NCBI RefSeq assembly: GCF_020521235.1
Contig: NZ_BLAY01000023.1
Coordinates: 1 to 64,000 of the forward strand
Reading direction: 5' to 3'
DNA length: 64,000 bases
Origin: Microseira wollei NIES-4236
GTDB taxonomy: Bacteria; Cyanobacteriota; Cyanobacteriia; Cyanobacteriales; Aerosakkonemataceae
Both the position numbers and the translations under genes were made by a program. The stretch's first letter is position 1. Each line of letters opens with the position of its first letter. This document shows, in pieces, positions 54,260 to 63,175 of this stretch. The notes beneath the pieces were generated by a model. It made no database searches. It was not told where the DNA came from and saw only the letters and a list, made by a program, of their open reading frames with translations.

Positions 54260-55477
54260 ATGGATTTTAGCCAATTGCTTGTAGAAAAAATAGATGCGAT
54301 CGCAAAAAGCTGGGTGGAAACAGTTCGCCGCGATCGGCAGATTGCCAGTGCCGACGATTTACCGTACTCAGCGATACAGAATCATCTTCCCGATGTGCTG
54401 AGAGCGATCGCCACCGTGCTTTCCCACTACCAGGACAGCGATATCGAGTCCATCGTGCAGAATAGTTTAGAACATGGGGTTTTGCGCGCTGCACAAGGTT
54501 TTACGCCTATCGAAATTGCGCGGGAGTATCGTCTACTACGCCAGACGATCTTTTCTACTTTAGAGGCAGATTTATTGCAGGGTACTGTTACTGATGCGAT
54601 CCGAACTTATAATCTGATTGACGCGACGATTGACGAAGCCATTTCCCAGTGCTTCAAAAGTTATGTCGAACAGCGTTTGCAGGAACTACAGCACCTGCAC
54701 GCTCAAGCAGAACTAACCAATCAAGAATTGACTCGCTTGGTAAAAGATAATCAAGACAACCTCTCTCAACTAGCTCACGAAATAAAAAATCCTCTCAATT
54801 CAATTATTGGCTATTCAGAGTTGATTTTGCGATCTTCACGCAAGAACAGTGAAGTTCGAGACACCGTTCCCCATCTAGAACACATCGAACGAGTGATACG
54901 CAATGGCAGACATTTACTCCGGCTGATCAACGATACGCTGGAAATGTCTCGCTGTGAAGCCGGGAAAATGCAACTGCAACCAGTCCCGACGGATGTACGC
55001 TATTTAATCCAAGAAGTGTTTGAAATGTTGCAGCCTTTGGCAACTGCAAAAGGGTTACAAATGGTGGTTGATTGCGATGCAGATAGCGGCTTAAGCTGTC
55101 CCGAAAAAGTTGTGACAGACCCTTTGAGATTGCAACAAATTATCACCAACCTGATCAGCAATGCGATTCGCTACACAGAATCGGGAACTGTCCAATTAAC
55201 CTGCCAGATGTTACCTAATAACCTGTGGTATATTGCAGTCAGCGACACTGGGATCGGGATGGTTACAGAAGACCAGACGCATATTTTTGAACCCTTTTTT
55301 CGCGCTGGTAATAGCCAAAATTACGCCCTCAATAGCACTGGTTTAGGGTTAGCAATTGTTTCCCAGTTAGTAAATCTAATGCAAGGCAAAATCGAACTGG
55401 TATCTCAGGTAGGAGTTGGAACCACTTTCACTGTTATCTTGCCGATAGAAATCAAAACTCTTGAATCAGTTGCTTAA
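54260..55477 (+). CDS. Soluble sensor histidine kinase with RsbRD-type N-terminal domain
   Basis: The ATG at 54260 is preferred to the TTG at 54245 (405 residues). Residues about 5-140 are helical and resemble the RsbRD N-terminal domain (KSWVETVRRDRQIASADDLP, GFTPIEIAREYRLLRQTIFS). A coiled coil leads to HisKA (LSQLAHEIKNPLNSIIGYSE, His phosphoacceptor) and HATPase (RLQQIITNLISNAIRYTESG, SDTGIGM, TGLGLAIV). It has no membrane segment. The partner regulator is not adjacent. The sensing domain points to stress or redox input, which is family inference. Confidence 0.9.
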   Translation: MDFSQLLVEKIDAIAKSWVETVRRDRQIASADDLPYSAIQNHLPDVLRAIATVLSHYQDSDIESIVQNSLEHGVLRAAQGFTPIEIAREYRLLRQTIFSTLEADLLQGTVTDAIRTYNLIDATIDEAISQCFKSYVEQRLQELQHLHAQAELTNQELTRLVKDNQDNLSQLAHEIKNPLNSIIGYSELILRSSRKNSEVRDTVPHLEHIERVIRNGRHLLRLINDTLEMSRCEAGKMQLQPVPTDVRYLIQEVFEMLQPLATAKGLQMVVDCDADSGLSCPEKVVTDPLRLQQIITNLISNAIRYTESGTVQLTCQMLPNNLWYIAVSDTGIGMVTEDQTHIFEPFFRAGNSQNYALNSTGLGLAIVSQLVNLMQGKIELVSQVGVGTTFTVILPIEIKTLESVA

Positions 55478-55483
55478 CTTTCA

Positions 55484-55818
55484 GGACTTACGCACGACCA
55501 ACCTAGAAACCGGGTTTATGCTTAGATCTCTGGTTGCCAAATCAAAGATTTTTCTGCGTAATATCATGTCCGATACGATCGGACTCTTACAGTTAATAGT
55601 TTTGTAGGGGCGGGTTTTATATCATATCCGGTCTATTACCCAAGATCGGGAGCCGGGACACGGCAAGATCAAAGTTATCTGTTTGTCCGAGATATCTATG
55701 ATGCCGTGTCCCTACGCAACGACTCTGTGCGGTTTTTTTATTCTGCGGAACCATGAGATATTTCGTTAAACCCGCCCCCCGCGCGATGCCGAAGCAAGCG
55801 GACATGATATCAGTCCCG
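55484..55818. mobile_element. Nested repeats: family A in B, with D and a second A inside
   Basis: CAGGACTTACGCACGACC at 55484 begins a family B unit. Its right end is split after TTTCTGCG by a family A element (55562-55809, ends TATCATGTCC and GGACATGATA). Flanking TAA and TCA fit a TCA duplication with one change, since family B often reads GCGTCAGTCC. Inside it GTAGGGGCGGGTTTT (55604) and AAACCCGCCCCC (55768) form a family D pair, and inside that is a second family A-like copy (TATCATATCC at 55620; body matching 62740-62840). Confidence 0.75.
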
Positions 55819-55935
55819 ACTTTGTCATTATTCGATCGGGACTTACCCAGGACAATGTAGCTAAACTCCAGACTTTTAGCACAGTAAAATATCCCAGTTA
55901 CCTGCTCAAACAATGGAATTACGTTGCAGCTGAGA

Positions 55936-57174
55936 ATGAAAATGGAATACTCAGAGCAAGAAGCTTACCTTCTATCCTTAGCTGGTAGACTGCTGCTAGA
56001 GAATAGTGTCAGGACTGAAGGAGTCCACCAAGCAGTCGATCGACTGGCTAAAGCACTTGGCATTGAAGTGCGGGTTTTTGTGGAGTACAAAGCGCTGATG
56101 TTGACCATAAAAACGGGCTACCACTTCTCAGCGCGCGTCAGCACTCCTGTTCCTCTGATGAAAATCGATATGGCTTTGACAAACCGAGTGCTTCACCTGA
56201 TCGAGGAAGTGGAGAAAACAGGAAAAGAACAAGAAGATGCGATCGCTCAGCTGGAGAAAATCAGACAGACACCACCACTTTACAATCGCTGGCTAGTTGT
56301 ACTCATGCTAGGACTGGCAGCAGGGGGATTAGCCAAAATTTTTGGAGGCGACTGGTCGTCTTTTTTGATTGCCGGATTTGCCACCGCCATCGGAGTCATT
56401 CTCCGCCAAGAGTTAGGCAAGCGGCAGATCAATTTTTTCTCAATTGTCTTCGCCGCCGCCTTTGTTGGGGGCATTTTGGCAGGTATGGCGATTCGACTTG
56501 GTTTGACTTCTACCCCTGAAGTCTGCCTATTGGTACCCTCGATGATGTTGGTTCCAGGGGTGCATCTAATTAACGCCGGATTGGATATGGTTGAGAATCA
56601 TATGTCCGTTGGCATTGCCCGCTTAGGTTTTAGCTTGATGACACTGGGGGCAATTTTATTTGGCTTGCTACTCTCAGCCAACTTGACCGGAACATTAATC
56701 GCCGTCAGTAGCAACATTACAGCACTATCTTTGGGTGAAGATATCATCTTCGCCGGATTGGTAGCAGCCGGTTTTGCTGTTGCCTTTAACGTTCCCAAAA
56801 AGATTTTGTGGGCTTGCATCCTTTGCGGAATGGTTGGGCATGGGGTAAGACTGTTGTGTATTCAGTTCGGACCTGGAATTATTTGGGGTAATTTAATTGC
56901 CTCTACCGTTGTCGGCTTAATGGCAATGTATTTCTCTCGCTGGTTTAAAAGCTCAATTGCCGCTATTTCCTTTGGGGCGGTAGTGGGAATGATTCCTGGC
57001 ATCTTTGCCTTTCGCGCTGGCAGTGGCTTTATTCAAATCATGACTTTAGGAAGCAATGCGGGATTGCCCCTAATTGCTAATACCATCGTCATGACTGGCA
57101 CCGCTGTGCTGATGACCTTGGGCATTCCCTTGGGGATAGGTATTCCCTCTATCATCTTTGGGCGGCGTCGCTAG
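55936..57174 (+). CDS. Threonine/serine exporter-type membrane protein (ThrE family)
   Basis: The protein (about 412 residues; ATG at 55936 or 55942) has a cytosolic N-terminal part (YLLSLAGRLLLENSVRTEGV, HQAVDRLAKALGIEVRVFVE) typical of DUF1212/ThrE. About ten membrane helices follow, covering both ThrE halves in one chain (AGGLAKIFGGDWSSFLIAGF, ALSLGEDIIFAGLVAAGFAV, FRAGSGFIQIMTLGSNAGLP). ThrE exports threonine and serine; other amino acids are possible. The gene stands alone after the nested repeats. Confidence 0.85.
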   Translation: MKMEYSEQEAYLLSLAGRLLLENSVRTEGVHQAVDRLAKALGIEVRVFVEYKALMLTIKTGYHFSARVSTPVPLMKIDMALTNRVLHLIEEVEKTGKEQEDAIAQLEKIRQTPPLYNRWLVVLMLGLAAGGLAKIFGGDWSSFLIAGFATAIGVILRQELGKRQINFFSIVFAAAFVGGILAGMAIRLGLTSTPEVCLLVPSMMLVPGVHLINAGLDMVENHMSVGIARLGFSLMTLGAILFGLLLSANLTGTLIAVSSNITALSLGEDIIFAGLVAAGFAVAFNVPKKILWACILCGMVGHGVRLLCIQFGPGIIWGNLIASTVVGLMAMYFSRWFKSSIAAISFGAVVGMIPGIFAFRAGSGFIQIMTLGSNAGLPLIANTIVMTGTAVLMTLGIPLGIGIPSIIFGRRR

Positions 57175-57313
57175 TGCTGCTCCCTTGGGAGTCAAAAGCC
57201 AAATGATTCCTCTCTTTTACTTTGTTCCCGCTAGAAGATTATCTACTTCTTCCTTCTTCCTTCTTCCTTCGTGTCCTAATTCGCTACCCTTGAATCCCTA
57301 AGCGCATCCGCAA

Positions 57314-57464
57314 GCGTTAGCGAACGCTAACGCGCCTTTGCGGTTCAATATAACGGATTGTGACTTAATAGAATACACTTGATTTTTCGTAAGTTAATAG
57401 CCCGTGTAGACGGGCGCCTTTTGTATAGCGGCACCCTTAAGGGTGCCGCTATACAAAAGGCGCC
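57314..57464. repeat. Perfect hairpin and 52-bp perfect palindrome
   Basis: GCGTTAGCG (57314-57322) pairs with CGCTAACGC (57325-57333). Further on, 57413-57464 is a perfect palindrome of 52 bases centred on CCTTAAGG, with no loop. It belongs to a family E unit (ATAACGGATTGTGACTT to AAGTCGCAAACCGCTATAAT, about 57350-57502). The rest of 57175-57530 has CTTCTTC repeats and no gene. Confidence 0.9.
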
Positions 57465-57534
57465 ACAAGGGCTGTATTTCACCAAGTCGCAAACCGCTAT
57501 AATAATTCTTCGGGCGGGAAAGGAGCAATCGAAA

Positions 57535-57590
57535 AGAAGGCTTGACTCTCGCCAATAATTCATCATAATCGCTCGGTTTACACTCAAATA
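57535..57590 (-). pseudogene. Fragment of a CheY-like regulator C-terminus
   Basis: The minus strand reads SDYDELLARVKPSFRL, matching DYDELLARVKASLRL at the end of the regulator at 62018-62425; the DNA CTCTCGCCAATAATTCATC is identical. It is a scrap of a second copy that lies on the other side of the AAA/PAS/WD40 gene. Confidence 0.75.
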
Positions 57591-57658
57591 AACCGCGAAT
57601 AAAATAAACTAGATGAGGCAATAATCCCCCGTCATTTATCGGAGATAGTGTCAAGAGC

Positions 57659-58618
57659 GTGACAAATTCCTTTGGATACAAAGTCGGTGGATGCCTTCAG
57701 GCGGATGCGCCCAACTATGTGGTACGTCAGGCAGATCGGGAGCTTTACCAGGCACTCAAGTCTGGGCAATTCTGTTATGTGTTCAAGGCGCGGCAGATGG
57801 GGAAATCGTCATTGCTGGTGCGGGTGAAGCAACAGCTTCAGCAGGATGGGGCGCAGTGCGCGTATCTTGACATGACTCGCTTGGGCAGCGATCGCATCAC
57901 GCCCCAGCAATGGTATCGCGGCATGATGGTCAGCCTGCTTCAGAGTTTTCAACTACTCACCAAGATCAAATATCGGGAATGGTTCGCCCCTCGTGCAGAT
58001 TTGCCACTAATTCAGTGCTTGAGCGAATTTGTCGAAGAGATTTTGTTTGTGCAATTTCCGGTCGCACCCATTTATATCTTCATTGATGAAATTGATAGTT
58101 TATTAAGTCTAGAATTCCCCGTCGATGATTTTTTTGCCTGGATTCGGTCTTGCTACAATCAGCGATCGCACGATGTCCGCTATCAACATTTCAACATTGC
58201 TTTATTTGGCGTCACTACCCCCTCCGATCTCATTGCCGATAAGCACCGTACCCCCTTCAACATCGGTCATGCCATCCATTTAGACGGGTTCGCGATCGCC
58301 GAAGCAACCCCCCTAGCAACAGGATTCAAGGCTGTGATGGAACAGCCTCTAGCCACGCTAGAAGCAATTCTGCACTGGACAGGCGGGCAACCCTTTCTCA
58401 CCCAAAAGCTGTGTCAGCTGGCGATCGATGCGATCGCACAAGCCAAAACGTCACCAGCGTTGCAGGTAGACGAACTGGTGAGAGCGTATGTGCTGGACAA
58501 CTGGGAAGCTCAAGATGAACCCGTGCATTTGCGAACAATTCGCGATCGCCTGTTCTGGAATGAAAACCGCACCGGACGACTGCTAGGCATTTATCAGCAA
58601 CTGTTGCAGGGAGCATGA
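57659..58618 (+). CDS. AAA-like ATPase domain, N-terminal half of a split gene
   Basis: A GTG at 57659 with GGAGATAG upstream starts a 319-residue frame. It has the AAA-like/STAND features [21 protein letters not shown]-loop [12 protein letters not shown] (Gly48-Lys49-Ser50), Walker [15 protein letters not shown] and [20 protein letters not shown]. It stops at TGA 58616-58618, the first codon of an inserted element. The uninterrupted reading QLLQGA followed by ETVLLDDSREQIELLLAGLV shows that it once joined the frame at 58910-61858. The half protein may still be made, but it lacks its sensor and WD40 parts. Confidence 0.85.
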   Translation: MTNSFGYKVGGCLQADAPNYVVRQADRELYQALKSGQFCYVFKARQMGKSSLLVRVKQQLQQDGAQCAYLDMTRLGSDRITPQQWYRGMMVSLLQSFQLLTKIKYREWFAPRADLPLIQCLSEFVEEILFVQFPVAPIYIFIDEIDSLLSLEFPVDDFFAWIRSCYNQRSHDVRYQHFNIALFGVTTPSDLIADKHRTPFNIGHAIHLDGFAIAEATPLATGFKAVMEQPLATLEAILHWTGGQPFLTQKLCQLAIDAIAQAKTSPALQVDELVRAYVLDNWEAQDEPVHLRTIRDRLFWNENRTGRLLGIYQQLLQGA

Positions 58619-58903
58619 TTAAATAGCCAAAAATTTAACTAAACTTAACCATACCGACTCGCAACGAGGAGGTATTTTTGTGGTAAGTTAGACGGGTTGC
58701 CGAAAACCAAGGCACAAAAACCGCGAAACCTTTTTCGCACAACCTCAATTTTTTCTTGATATTCCGAGTACGCTCGGCCCCGTGCGGAATTGACGCCCGT
58801 GGACAAGAAGAGGCCGACCTCCTTGGCAGAAGCGGGAAGTAGACCCTCCAAGCTTTAATCTTGGTTGAATAGTTAGACTTAAGTAAGTTTAGCTAAGTTC
58901 TAT
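58616..58903. mobile_element. 288-bp insertion splitting the AAA/PAS/WD40 gene
   Basis: GGAGCA lies at 58610-58615 and again at 58904-58909, so the insert is flanked by a 6-bp duplication. AATTTAACTAAACTTA near the left end and its imperfect inverse (TAAGTTTAGCTAAGTT) near the right end could be terminal repeats. A minus-strand 68-codon frame inside looks spurious. On the plus strand, PVDKKRPTSLAEAGSRPSKL before a TAA resembles a TnpB C-terminus, so the insert may be an internally deleted tnpB element. Confidence 0.75.
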
Positions 58904-58951
58904 GGAGCAGAAACGGTACTCCTAGACGACAGTCGGGAACAAATTGAACTC

Positions 58952-61858
58952 TTGCTAGCAGGATTAGTGGTACGCCAGGGCGATCGCCTAGCAATCAAAA
59001 ATCCGATTTACCAAGAGGTTTTCAACCAGGAGTGGGTAAACCGGCAATTGAGCAGTTTGCGTCCCTATGCCGCTGCGATCGATGGTTGGGTTGCCTCCCA
59101 GCGTCAAGATGCCTCCTACCTGCTGCGGGGGCAATCCCTCCTCGACGCGCAACAGTGGGCGCGAGACAAAAGCCTCAGCGATTTGGATTACCAGTTTCTT
59201 GCCGCCAGTCAGGATGCCGAACGGCAAAGCATCCAGCAGCAATTAGAGGCAAAACAAGAAAGCGAACGGTTTTTCCGCCAATTGGCAGAAGCAGTACCCC
59301 AGATCGTGTGGATTGTGGAGCCAGATGGCACGCTATCCTACACGAATCAGCAGGGGAGTACCTTCGCGGGGCGATCGCTCTCCAACCTAACGGACTGGAA
59401 ACGCCTAGATGTAATCCACCCTGACGATCGCGCCAGTAGCCTTGCCGCATGGGAACATTCTCTGGAAACCGGGGAACCCTACGAAGTGCAACTCAGAATG
59501 CAAGATGCACAAGGTAATTATCGCTGGTTTCTCAATCGAGCCATTCCTATCCGGGATGCCAGCGGGCAGGTAATCAAATGGTTTGGCACCAGTACCGATC
59601 TGGATAATCTCAAACGCGAGGAAGAAATCCGGCGACTGCAAGAAGTCGAGAAACGACTTGAGCAAGAACAACGCGCCAGTCGGTTGCAAAAGTGGCTATT
59701 GGGAACCGTCAGCATGGCGTTGATCGTTGCCAGTGGACTGGGAATCTATGCCTTTGCTCAAAGACGCAACGCCACCCTGCGGGAAATCGAAGCGATCGCC
59801 AACACCTCAGAAGCTCTATTTGCCTCCGGAAATCGGTTAGATGCCTTGGTCACCGCCATCAAGGCTCAGACCAGTTTGTATCAAATGCATCAAGCCCCCA
59901 CTGAGTTAGCGACTCAGGTGAATCGAGAGTTGCGCCGTGCCGCGTTTCAAGTCGTTGAGCGCAATCGATTCAATGGTCGCAAAGGAAGGGTTCTGGGAAT
60001 TGCCGTCAGTTATGATGGTCAACGGATCGCCTCAGCCCATCAACAGTCCACAATTTTTATTTGGGGAGCGGATGGCAGGTTGCTGCACACACTCAAGGGT
60101 CATCAAGGGGAAGTGAATGATGTCGCGTTCAGTCCCGATGGACAAACCCTGGTTTCGGCAGGGCAGGATGGCACGGTGCGGTTATGGAGCAAGGATGGTG
60201 CGCCCTTAAGAACGATTAAAGCGCATGGGAAAAGGGTGATGTCGGTGGCGATCGCTCCTGACGGACAGTGGATTGCCTCGGCAGGCGATGATCGGCTGGT
60301 GAAACTCTGGAGCCTCGACGGCAGATCGAGCCGAACTTTCAGCGGACATCGTGGGTTTATCTGGGATGTGGCGTTTAGTCCCGATGGGAAAGCGATCGCC
60401 TCTGCCAGTTGGGATAATACGGCGATCCTCTGGGATCTAAATGGCACAAAAATTCGCACCCTGAAAAACCCCATCTCCTCTGACAAGGGGGAAAACCGCC
60501 TGGTGAGCGTCGCCTTTAGCCCGGATGGTCAAACTCTGGTAGCGGGCGACGGGCGCGGTCATATCCTGTGGTGGGGGATGGATGGAACTCTGTTGCACAC
60601 CGCATCGGAACACCGTATCGCCGTCGTCAGTCTGGTCTTTTCTGCCGATGGACAAACCCTGGCTTCGGGCAGTTGGGATGACACGATCAAGTTTTGGAAC
60701 AGCGATAGAGCCGTAACCAGAACCCTGAATGCTCACCCCAATGGCACTTGGGAGGTCGCATTTAGCAGCGATGGTCGAACGTTGGTTTCTAGTGGAGAAG
60801 ACAAACTGGTTCGCATCTGGCAACTCGACCCCGATCTGGTTGCGGTATTGCGCGGACATCGTGCCTCTGTTTGGGATGTGACGATTACCCCAGATGGTCA
60901 AACCGTTATTTCATCGAGTTCCGACGGGACGATCAAGCTTTGGAATCAAGCTGGTAAGCTTCTGCAAACCCTGCCTCTGACCCAGGGGGAAATCTGGGCT
61001 GTGGATGTGAGTCCAGATGGTAAGGCGATCGCTGCAGCCAGCGCCGATGGCTTCCTCAACCTATTGACCTTAAATGGGAAACCATTGTTTACCGTCAAGG
61101 CTCATGGGAATGCCGTGTTTGATGTCGCCTTCAATCCCAACGGCTCAGAAATCGCCTCTGTTGGTTGGGAAGGGACGGTAAAACTATGGCAGCGAGATGG
61201 CAAGCTGATTCAATCTCTGGAAAAAAGTGATAATCGTCTCAATGCTGTTGCCTTGAGCCAGGACGATCGGTGGCTAGCAGTGGTTGGTCGGGATACCATA
61301 ATCCGCCTTTGGCGTCGGAATGCAATGGGGCATTTCACCCCGCAACCTCAACTCAAATTGCTGGGACATGAAGACAATATCTGGGATGTCGCCTTCAGCC
61401 CCGATGGTCAGATGTTGGCGACTGCTAGTGAGGATACGACGATCAAACTCTGGTCGCTGGATGGGAAACTGGTTCGCACATTTAAGGGACATAGCGATCG
61501 CGTCAATGCTGTCACCTTTATCCCTGCCAATTCTGGACTCCCCGCCGCTTGGGGCACGGTCATCGCCTCCGCCAGTTGGGACAAAACCATCAAACTCTGG
61601 AAACTGGATGGCACCCTGCTCGCCACCCTGGAAGGACATGAAGAGCGCGCACTCGATGTCGCTTTTTACCCTGCCACCCAGAACCGGGGCGCACTGCTAG
61701 CCTCTGCCGGACTAGATGATGTCGTAATTCTCTGGCAACTCGATCGAGTATTAGATATAAAGCAGGTCTTGGACTCCGGTTGTGCCTGGATACGCGATTA
61801 TTTGCACGCCCATCCAGAATTAAGCGAGCCTCAGTCTCTTTGTCATCTGCGTATATAG
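58952..61858 (+). CDS. PAS / membrane segment / WD40 protein, C-terminal half of a split gene
   Basis: The frame is open from the insertion edge (58904); the TTG at 58952 is the first start codon. The product of about 968 residues ends the AAA-like module (LAGLVVRQGDRLAIKNPIYQ). It then has a PAS/PAC domain (about 108-230, AVPQIVWIVEPDGTLSYTNQ to WFGTSTDLDN), a coiled coil, one membrane segment (WLLGTVSMALIVASGLGIYA, about 250-270) and about 14 WD40 repeats (GHQGEVNDVAFSPDGQTLVS, DGTVRLW). Together with the part at 57659 it would be a 1300-residue STAND-type signal protein. Without the ATPase half its function is doubtful. Confidence 0.85.
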   Translation: MLAGLVVRQGDRLAIKNPIYQEVFNQEWVNRQLSSLRPYAAAIDGWVASQRQDASYLLRGQSLLDAQQWARDKSLSDLDYQFLAASQDAERQSIQQQLEAKQESERFFRQLAEAVPQIVWIVEPDGTLSYTNQQGSTFAGRSLSNLTDWKRLDVIHPDDRASSLAAWEHSLETGEPYEVQLRMQDAQGNYRWFLNRAIPIRDASGQVIKWFGTSTDLDNLKREEEIRRLQEVEKRLEQEQRASRLQKWLLGTVSMALIVASGLGIYAFAQRRNATLREIEAIANTSEALFASGNRLDALVTAIKAQTSLYQMHQAPTELATQVNRELRRAAFQVVERNRFNGRKGRVLGIAVSYDGQRIASAHQQSTIFIWGADGRLLHTLKGHQGEVNDVAFSPDGQTLVSAGQDGTVRLWSKDGAPLRTIKAHGKRVMSVAIAPDGQWIASAGDDRLVKLWSLDGRSSRTFSGHRGFIWDVAFSPDGKAIASASWDNTAILWDLNGTKIRTLKNPISSDKGENRLVSVAFSPDGQTLVAGDGRGHILWWGMDGTLLHTASEHRIAVVSLVFSADGQTLASGSWDDTIKFWNSDRAVTRTLNAHPNGTWEVAFSSDGRTLVSSGEDKLVRIWQLDPDLVAVLRGHRASVWDVTITPDGQTVISSSSDGTIKLWNQAGKLLQTLPLTQGEIWAVDVSPDGKAIAAASADGFLNLLTLNGKPLFTVKAHGNAVFDVAFNPNGSEIASVGWEGTVKLWQRDGKLIQSLEKSDNRLNAVALSQDDRWLAVVGRDTIIRLWRRNAMGHFTPQPQLKLLGHEDNIWDVAFSPDGQMLATASEDTTIKLWSLDGKLVRTFKGHSDRVNAVTFIPANSGLPAAWGTVIASASWDKTIKLWKLDGTLLATLEGHEERALDVAFYPATQNRGALLASAGLDDVVILWQLDRVLDIKQVLDSGCAWIRDYLHAHPELSEPQSLCHLRI

Positions 61859-61970
61859 CGGATTGCAGTCAGATGAGGTACACCTTCGTTTGTGTAGCGG
61901 CACCCTTAAGGGTGCCCGCACACCGCTGTCGAAAATTGCTGTACCAAAAAGAGGCAAGCAATCCGCTGTA
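61855..61970. repeat. Family E palindromic repeat
   Basis: TATAGCGGATTGCAGTCAGA opens the unit, the core GCGGCACCCTTAAGGGTGCC forms a hairpin, and GCAAGCAATCCGCTGTAT closes it. It lies right after the WD40 gene and likely ends its transcript. Confidence 0.75.
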
Positions 61971-62017
61971 TCTGTGCTTTCCAAAGCGAAGATTTTTCAG
62001 AGAAACCTTGACAGTTA

Positions 62018-62425
62018 TTAAGGCGAACTCATCATATCTTTCAATCGCAAAGATGCCTTAACTCTCGCCAATAATTCATCATAATCGATCGGTTTACGGA
62101 TGAAGTCATTAGCTCCTAAATCTAATCCTTTGGCTGCAGCATCTTCATAAGCCGTAATCATCAGAATCGGAATAAAAGCGAGCTTTTTATTTTGTCGAAT
62201 CCGCCTAGTTACTTCATAACCATCCATTCCAGGCATCATCGCATCCATCAACACTAGATCTGGCGGCGATGTTTCTACTTTTGTTAATGCTGATTTGCCA
62301 TTTTTAGCAACATCAACCTCATAACCTTCGTCTGTCAAAATTGCCTGTAGCAGAACCAAATTATCTTCTATGTCGTCAACAACCAGAATGCGCTTAGCTT
62401 GACGGTTAGATTGCCAAGAAACCAT
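62018..62425 (-). CDS. CheY-like response regulator
   Basis: The 135-residue protein is a lone receiver: KRILVVDDIEDNLVLLQAIL with the acidic pair, phosphoacceptor Asp61 in LVLMDAMMPGMDGY, and the conserved Lys in FIRKPIDYDEL. It has no output domain, so it probably works by protein contact. It is convergent to the WD40 gene. A fragment of its C-terminus survives on the far side of that gene at 57535. Confidence 0.9.
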   Translation of the reverse strand: MVSWQSNRQAKRILVVDDIEDNLVLLQAILTDEGYEVDVAKNGKSALTKVETSPPDLVLMDAMMPGMDGYEVTRRIRQNKKLAFIPILMITAYEDAAAKGLDLGANDFIRKPIDYDELLARVKASLRLKDMMSSP

Positions 62426-62700
62426 AAAACAAAACCTCTTTTAAATAAAAACTCAGATCAAATTTGATAAATTTTACCAACTTGCTCTTATATGATTGCT
62501 ATTTTCTGGTTTGGTTACATCTTCCGTTAAGGGTAATTTCAAATTTTCACGTCTCGTTTAAATTGAACGCTGGCTTAAATATTAAAATTTTTACACCTAC
62601 TTAAGGAAGAGTTTTTTGTTAAATTAGTTTGTGAGTATCAATACTTAGAGCTTGCACTTACCAACTTACCCGCCTGGGAATCAATGATAGTGCTGGCGAA
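62426..62700. other. Intergenic, promoter region of the receiver gene
   Basis: AT-rich sequence without a gene. The transcript of the CheY-like gene must start here. No motif is recognised. Confidence 0.4.
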
Positions 62701-62703
62701 TCA

Positions 62704-62953
62704 ACTGCGGGGTTTGATATCATGTCCGGTCGATTACCCATAATCATCAGCCGGGACACGGCACGATTAACGTTATCTGTTTGACCGAGATATCTATAAT
62801 GCCGTGTCCCTACGCAACGACGAGGTGAGGTTTTTTTATTACGGGCCAACGGACATGATATGACCCCTCCCCAACCCCTAAGAGAAGCGGGGAGGGGCTT
62901 AAACTGCGGGGTTTGACCCCTCCCCAACCCCTAAGAGAAGCGGGGAGGGGCTT
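62704..62953. repeat. Tandem 50-bp repeat, first copy interrupted by a mobile repeat
   Basis: The unit AACTGCGGGGTTTGACCCCT continues with CCCCAACCCCTAAGAGAAGC and GGGGAGGGGCTT. Copy 2 (62901-62953) is whole. Copy 1 begins near 62704 and is split by a family A element, resuming at 62864. Confidence 0.85.
62718..62860. mobile_element. Family A MITE-like element, copy 3, with visible empty site
   Basis: The 143-bp element has ends TATCATGTCC and GGACATGATA; TGA is duplicated at 62715-62717 and 62861-62863. The uninterrupted target GGGGTTTGACCCCTCC is present about 40 bp downstream. The interior has inverted GGGACACGGCA and TGCCGTGTCCC arms and matches the inner part of the nested element at 55.6 kb. 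Confidence 0.9.
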
Positions 62954-63175
62954 TCTGGCTCCCCCTTCCCTTGCAGGGAAGGGGGCTTTTGGGTTAGGTT
63001 TTTTGATTTGCCAACAGTATCATCAATTCCCAGGTTAATAGCTAAAGTCCACTCAAGTGAAATAAATCCTTTTTCCAGTCGTCTTTAGACGACTTCAGCT
63101 ATTAGCCAGGGGTTTGAACCCCTGGCGGGAGAAAACCGCAGGCGCAAGCTCTCAGAATACAAAAGCCCGCGTAGC
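62954..63175. other. Intergenic with short hairpins
   Basis: CCCCCTTCCCTTGCAGGGAAGGGGG near 62961, CGTCTTTAGACG near 63078 and CCAGGGGTTTGAACCCCTGG near 63106 are common cyanobacterial hairpins. The last could end the DUF72 transcript. No gene is seen. Confidence 0.6.
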
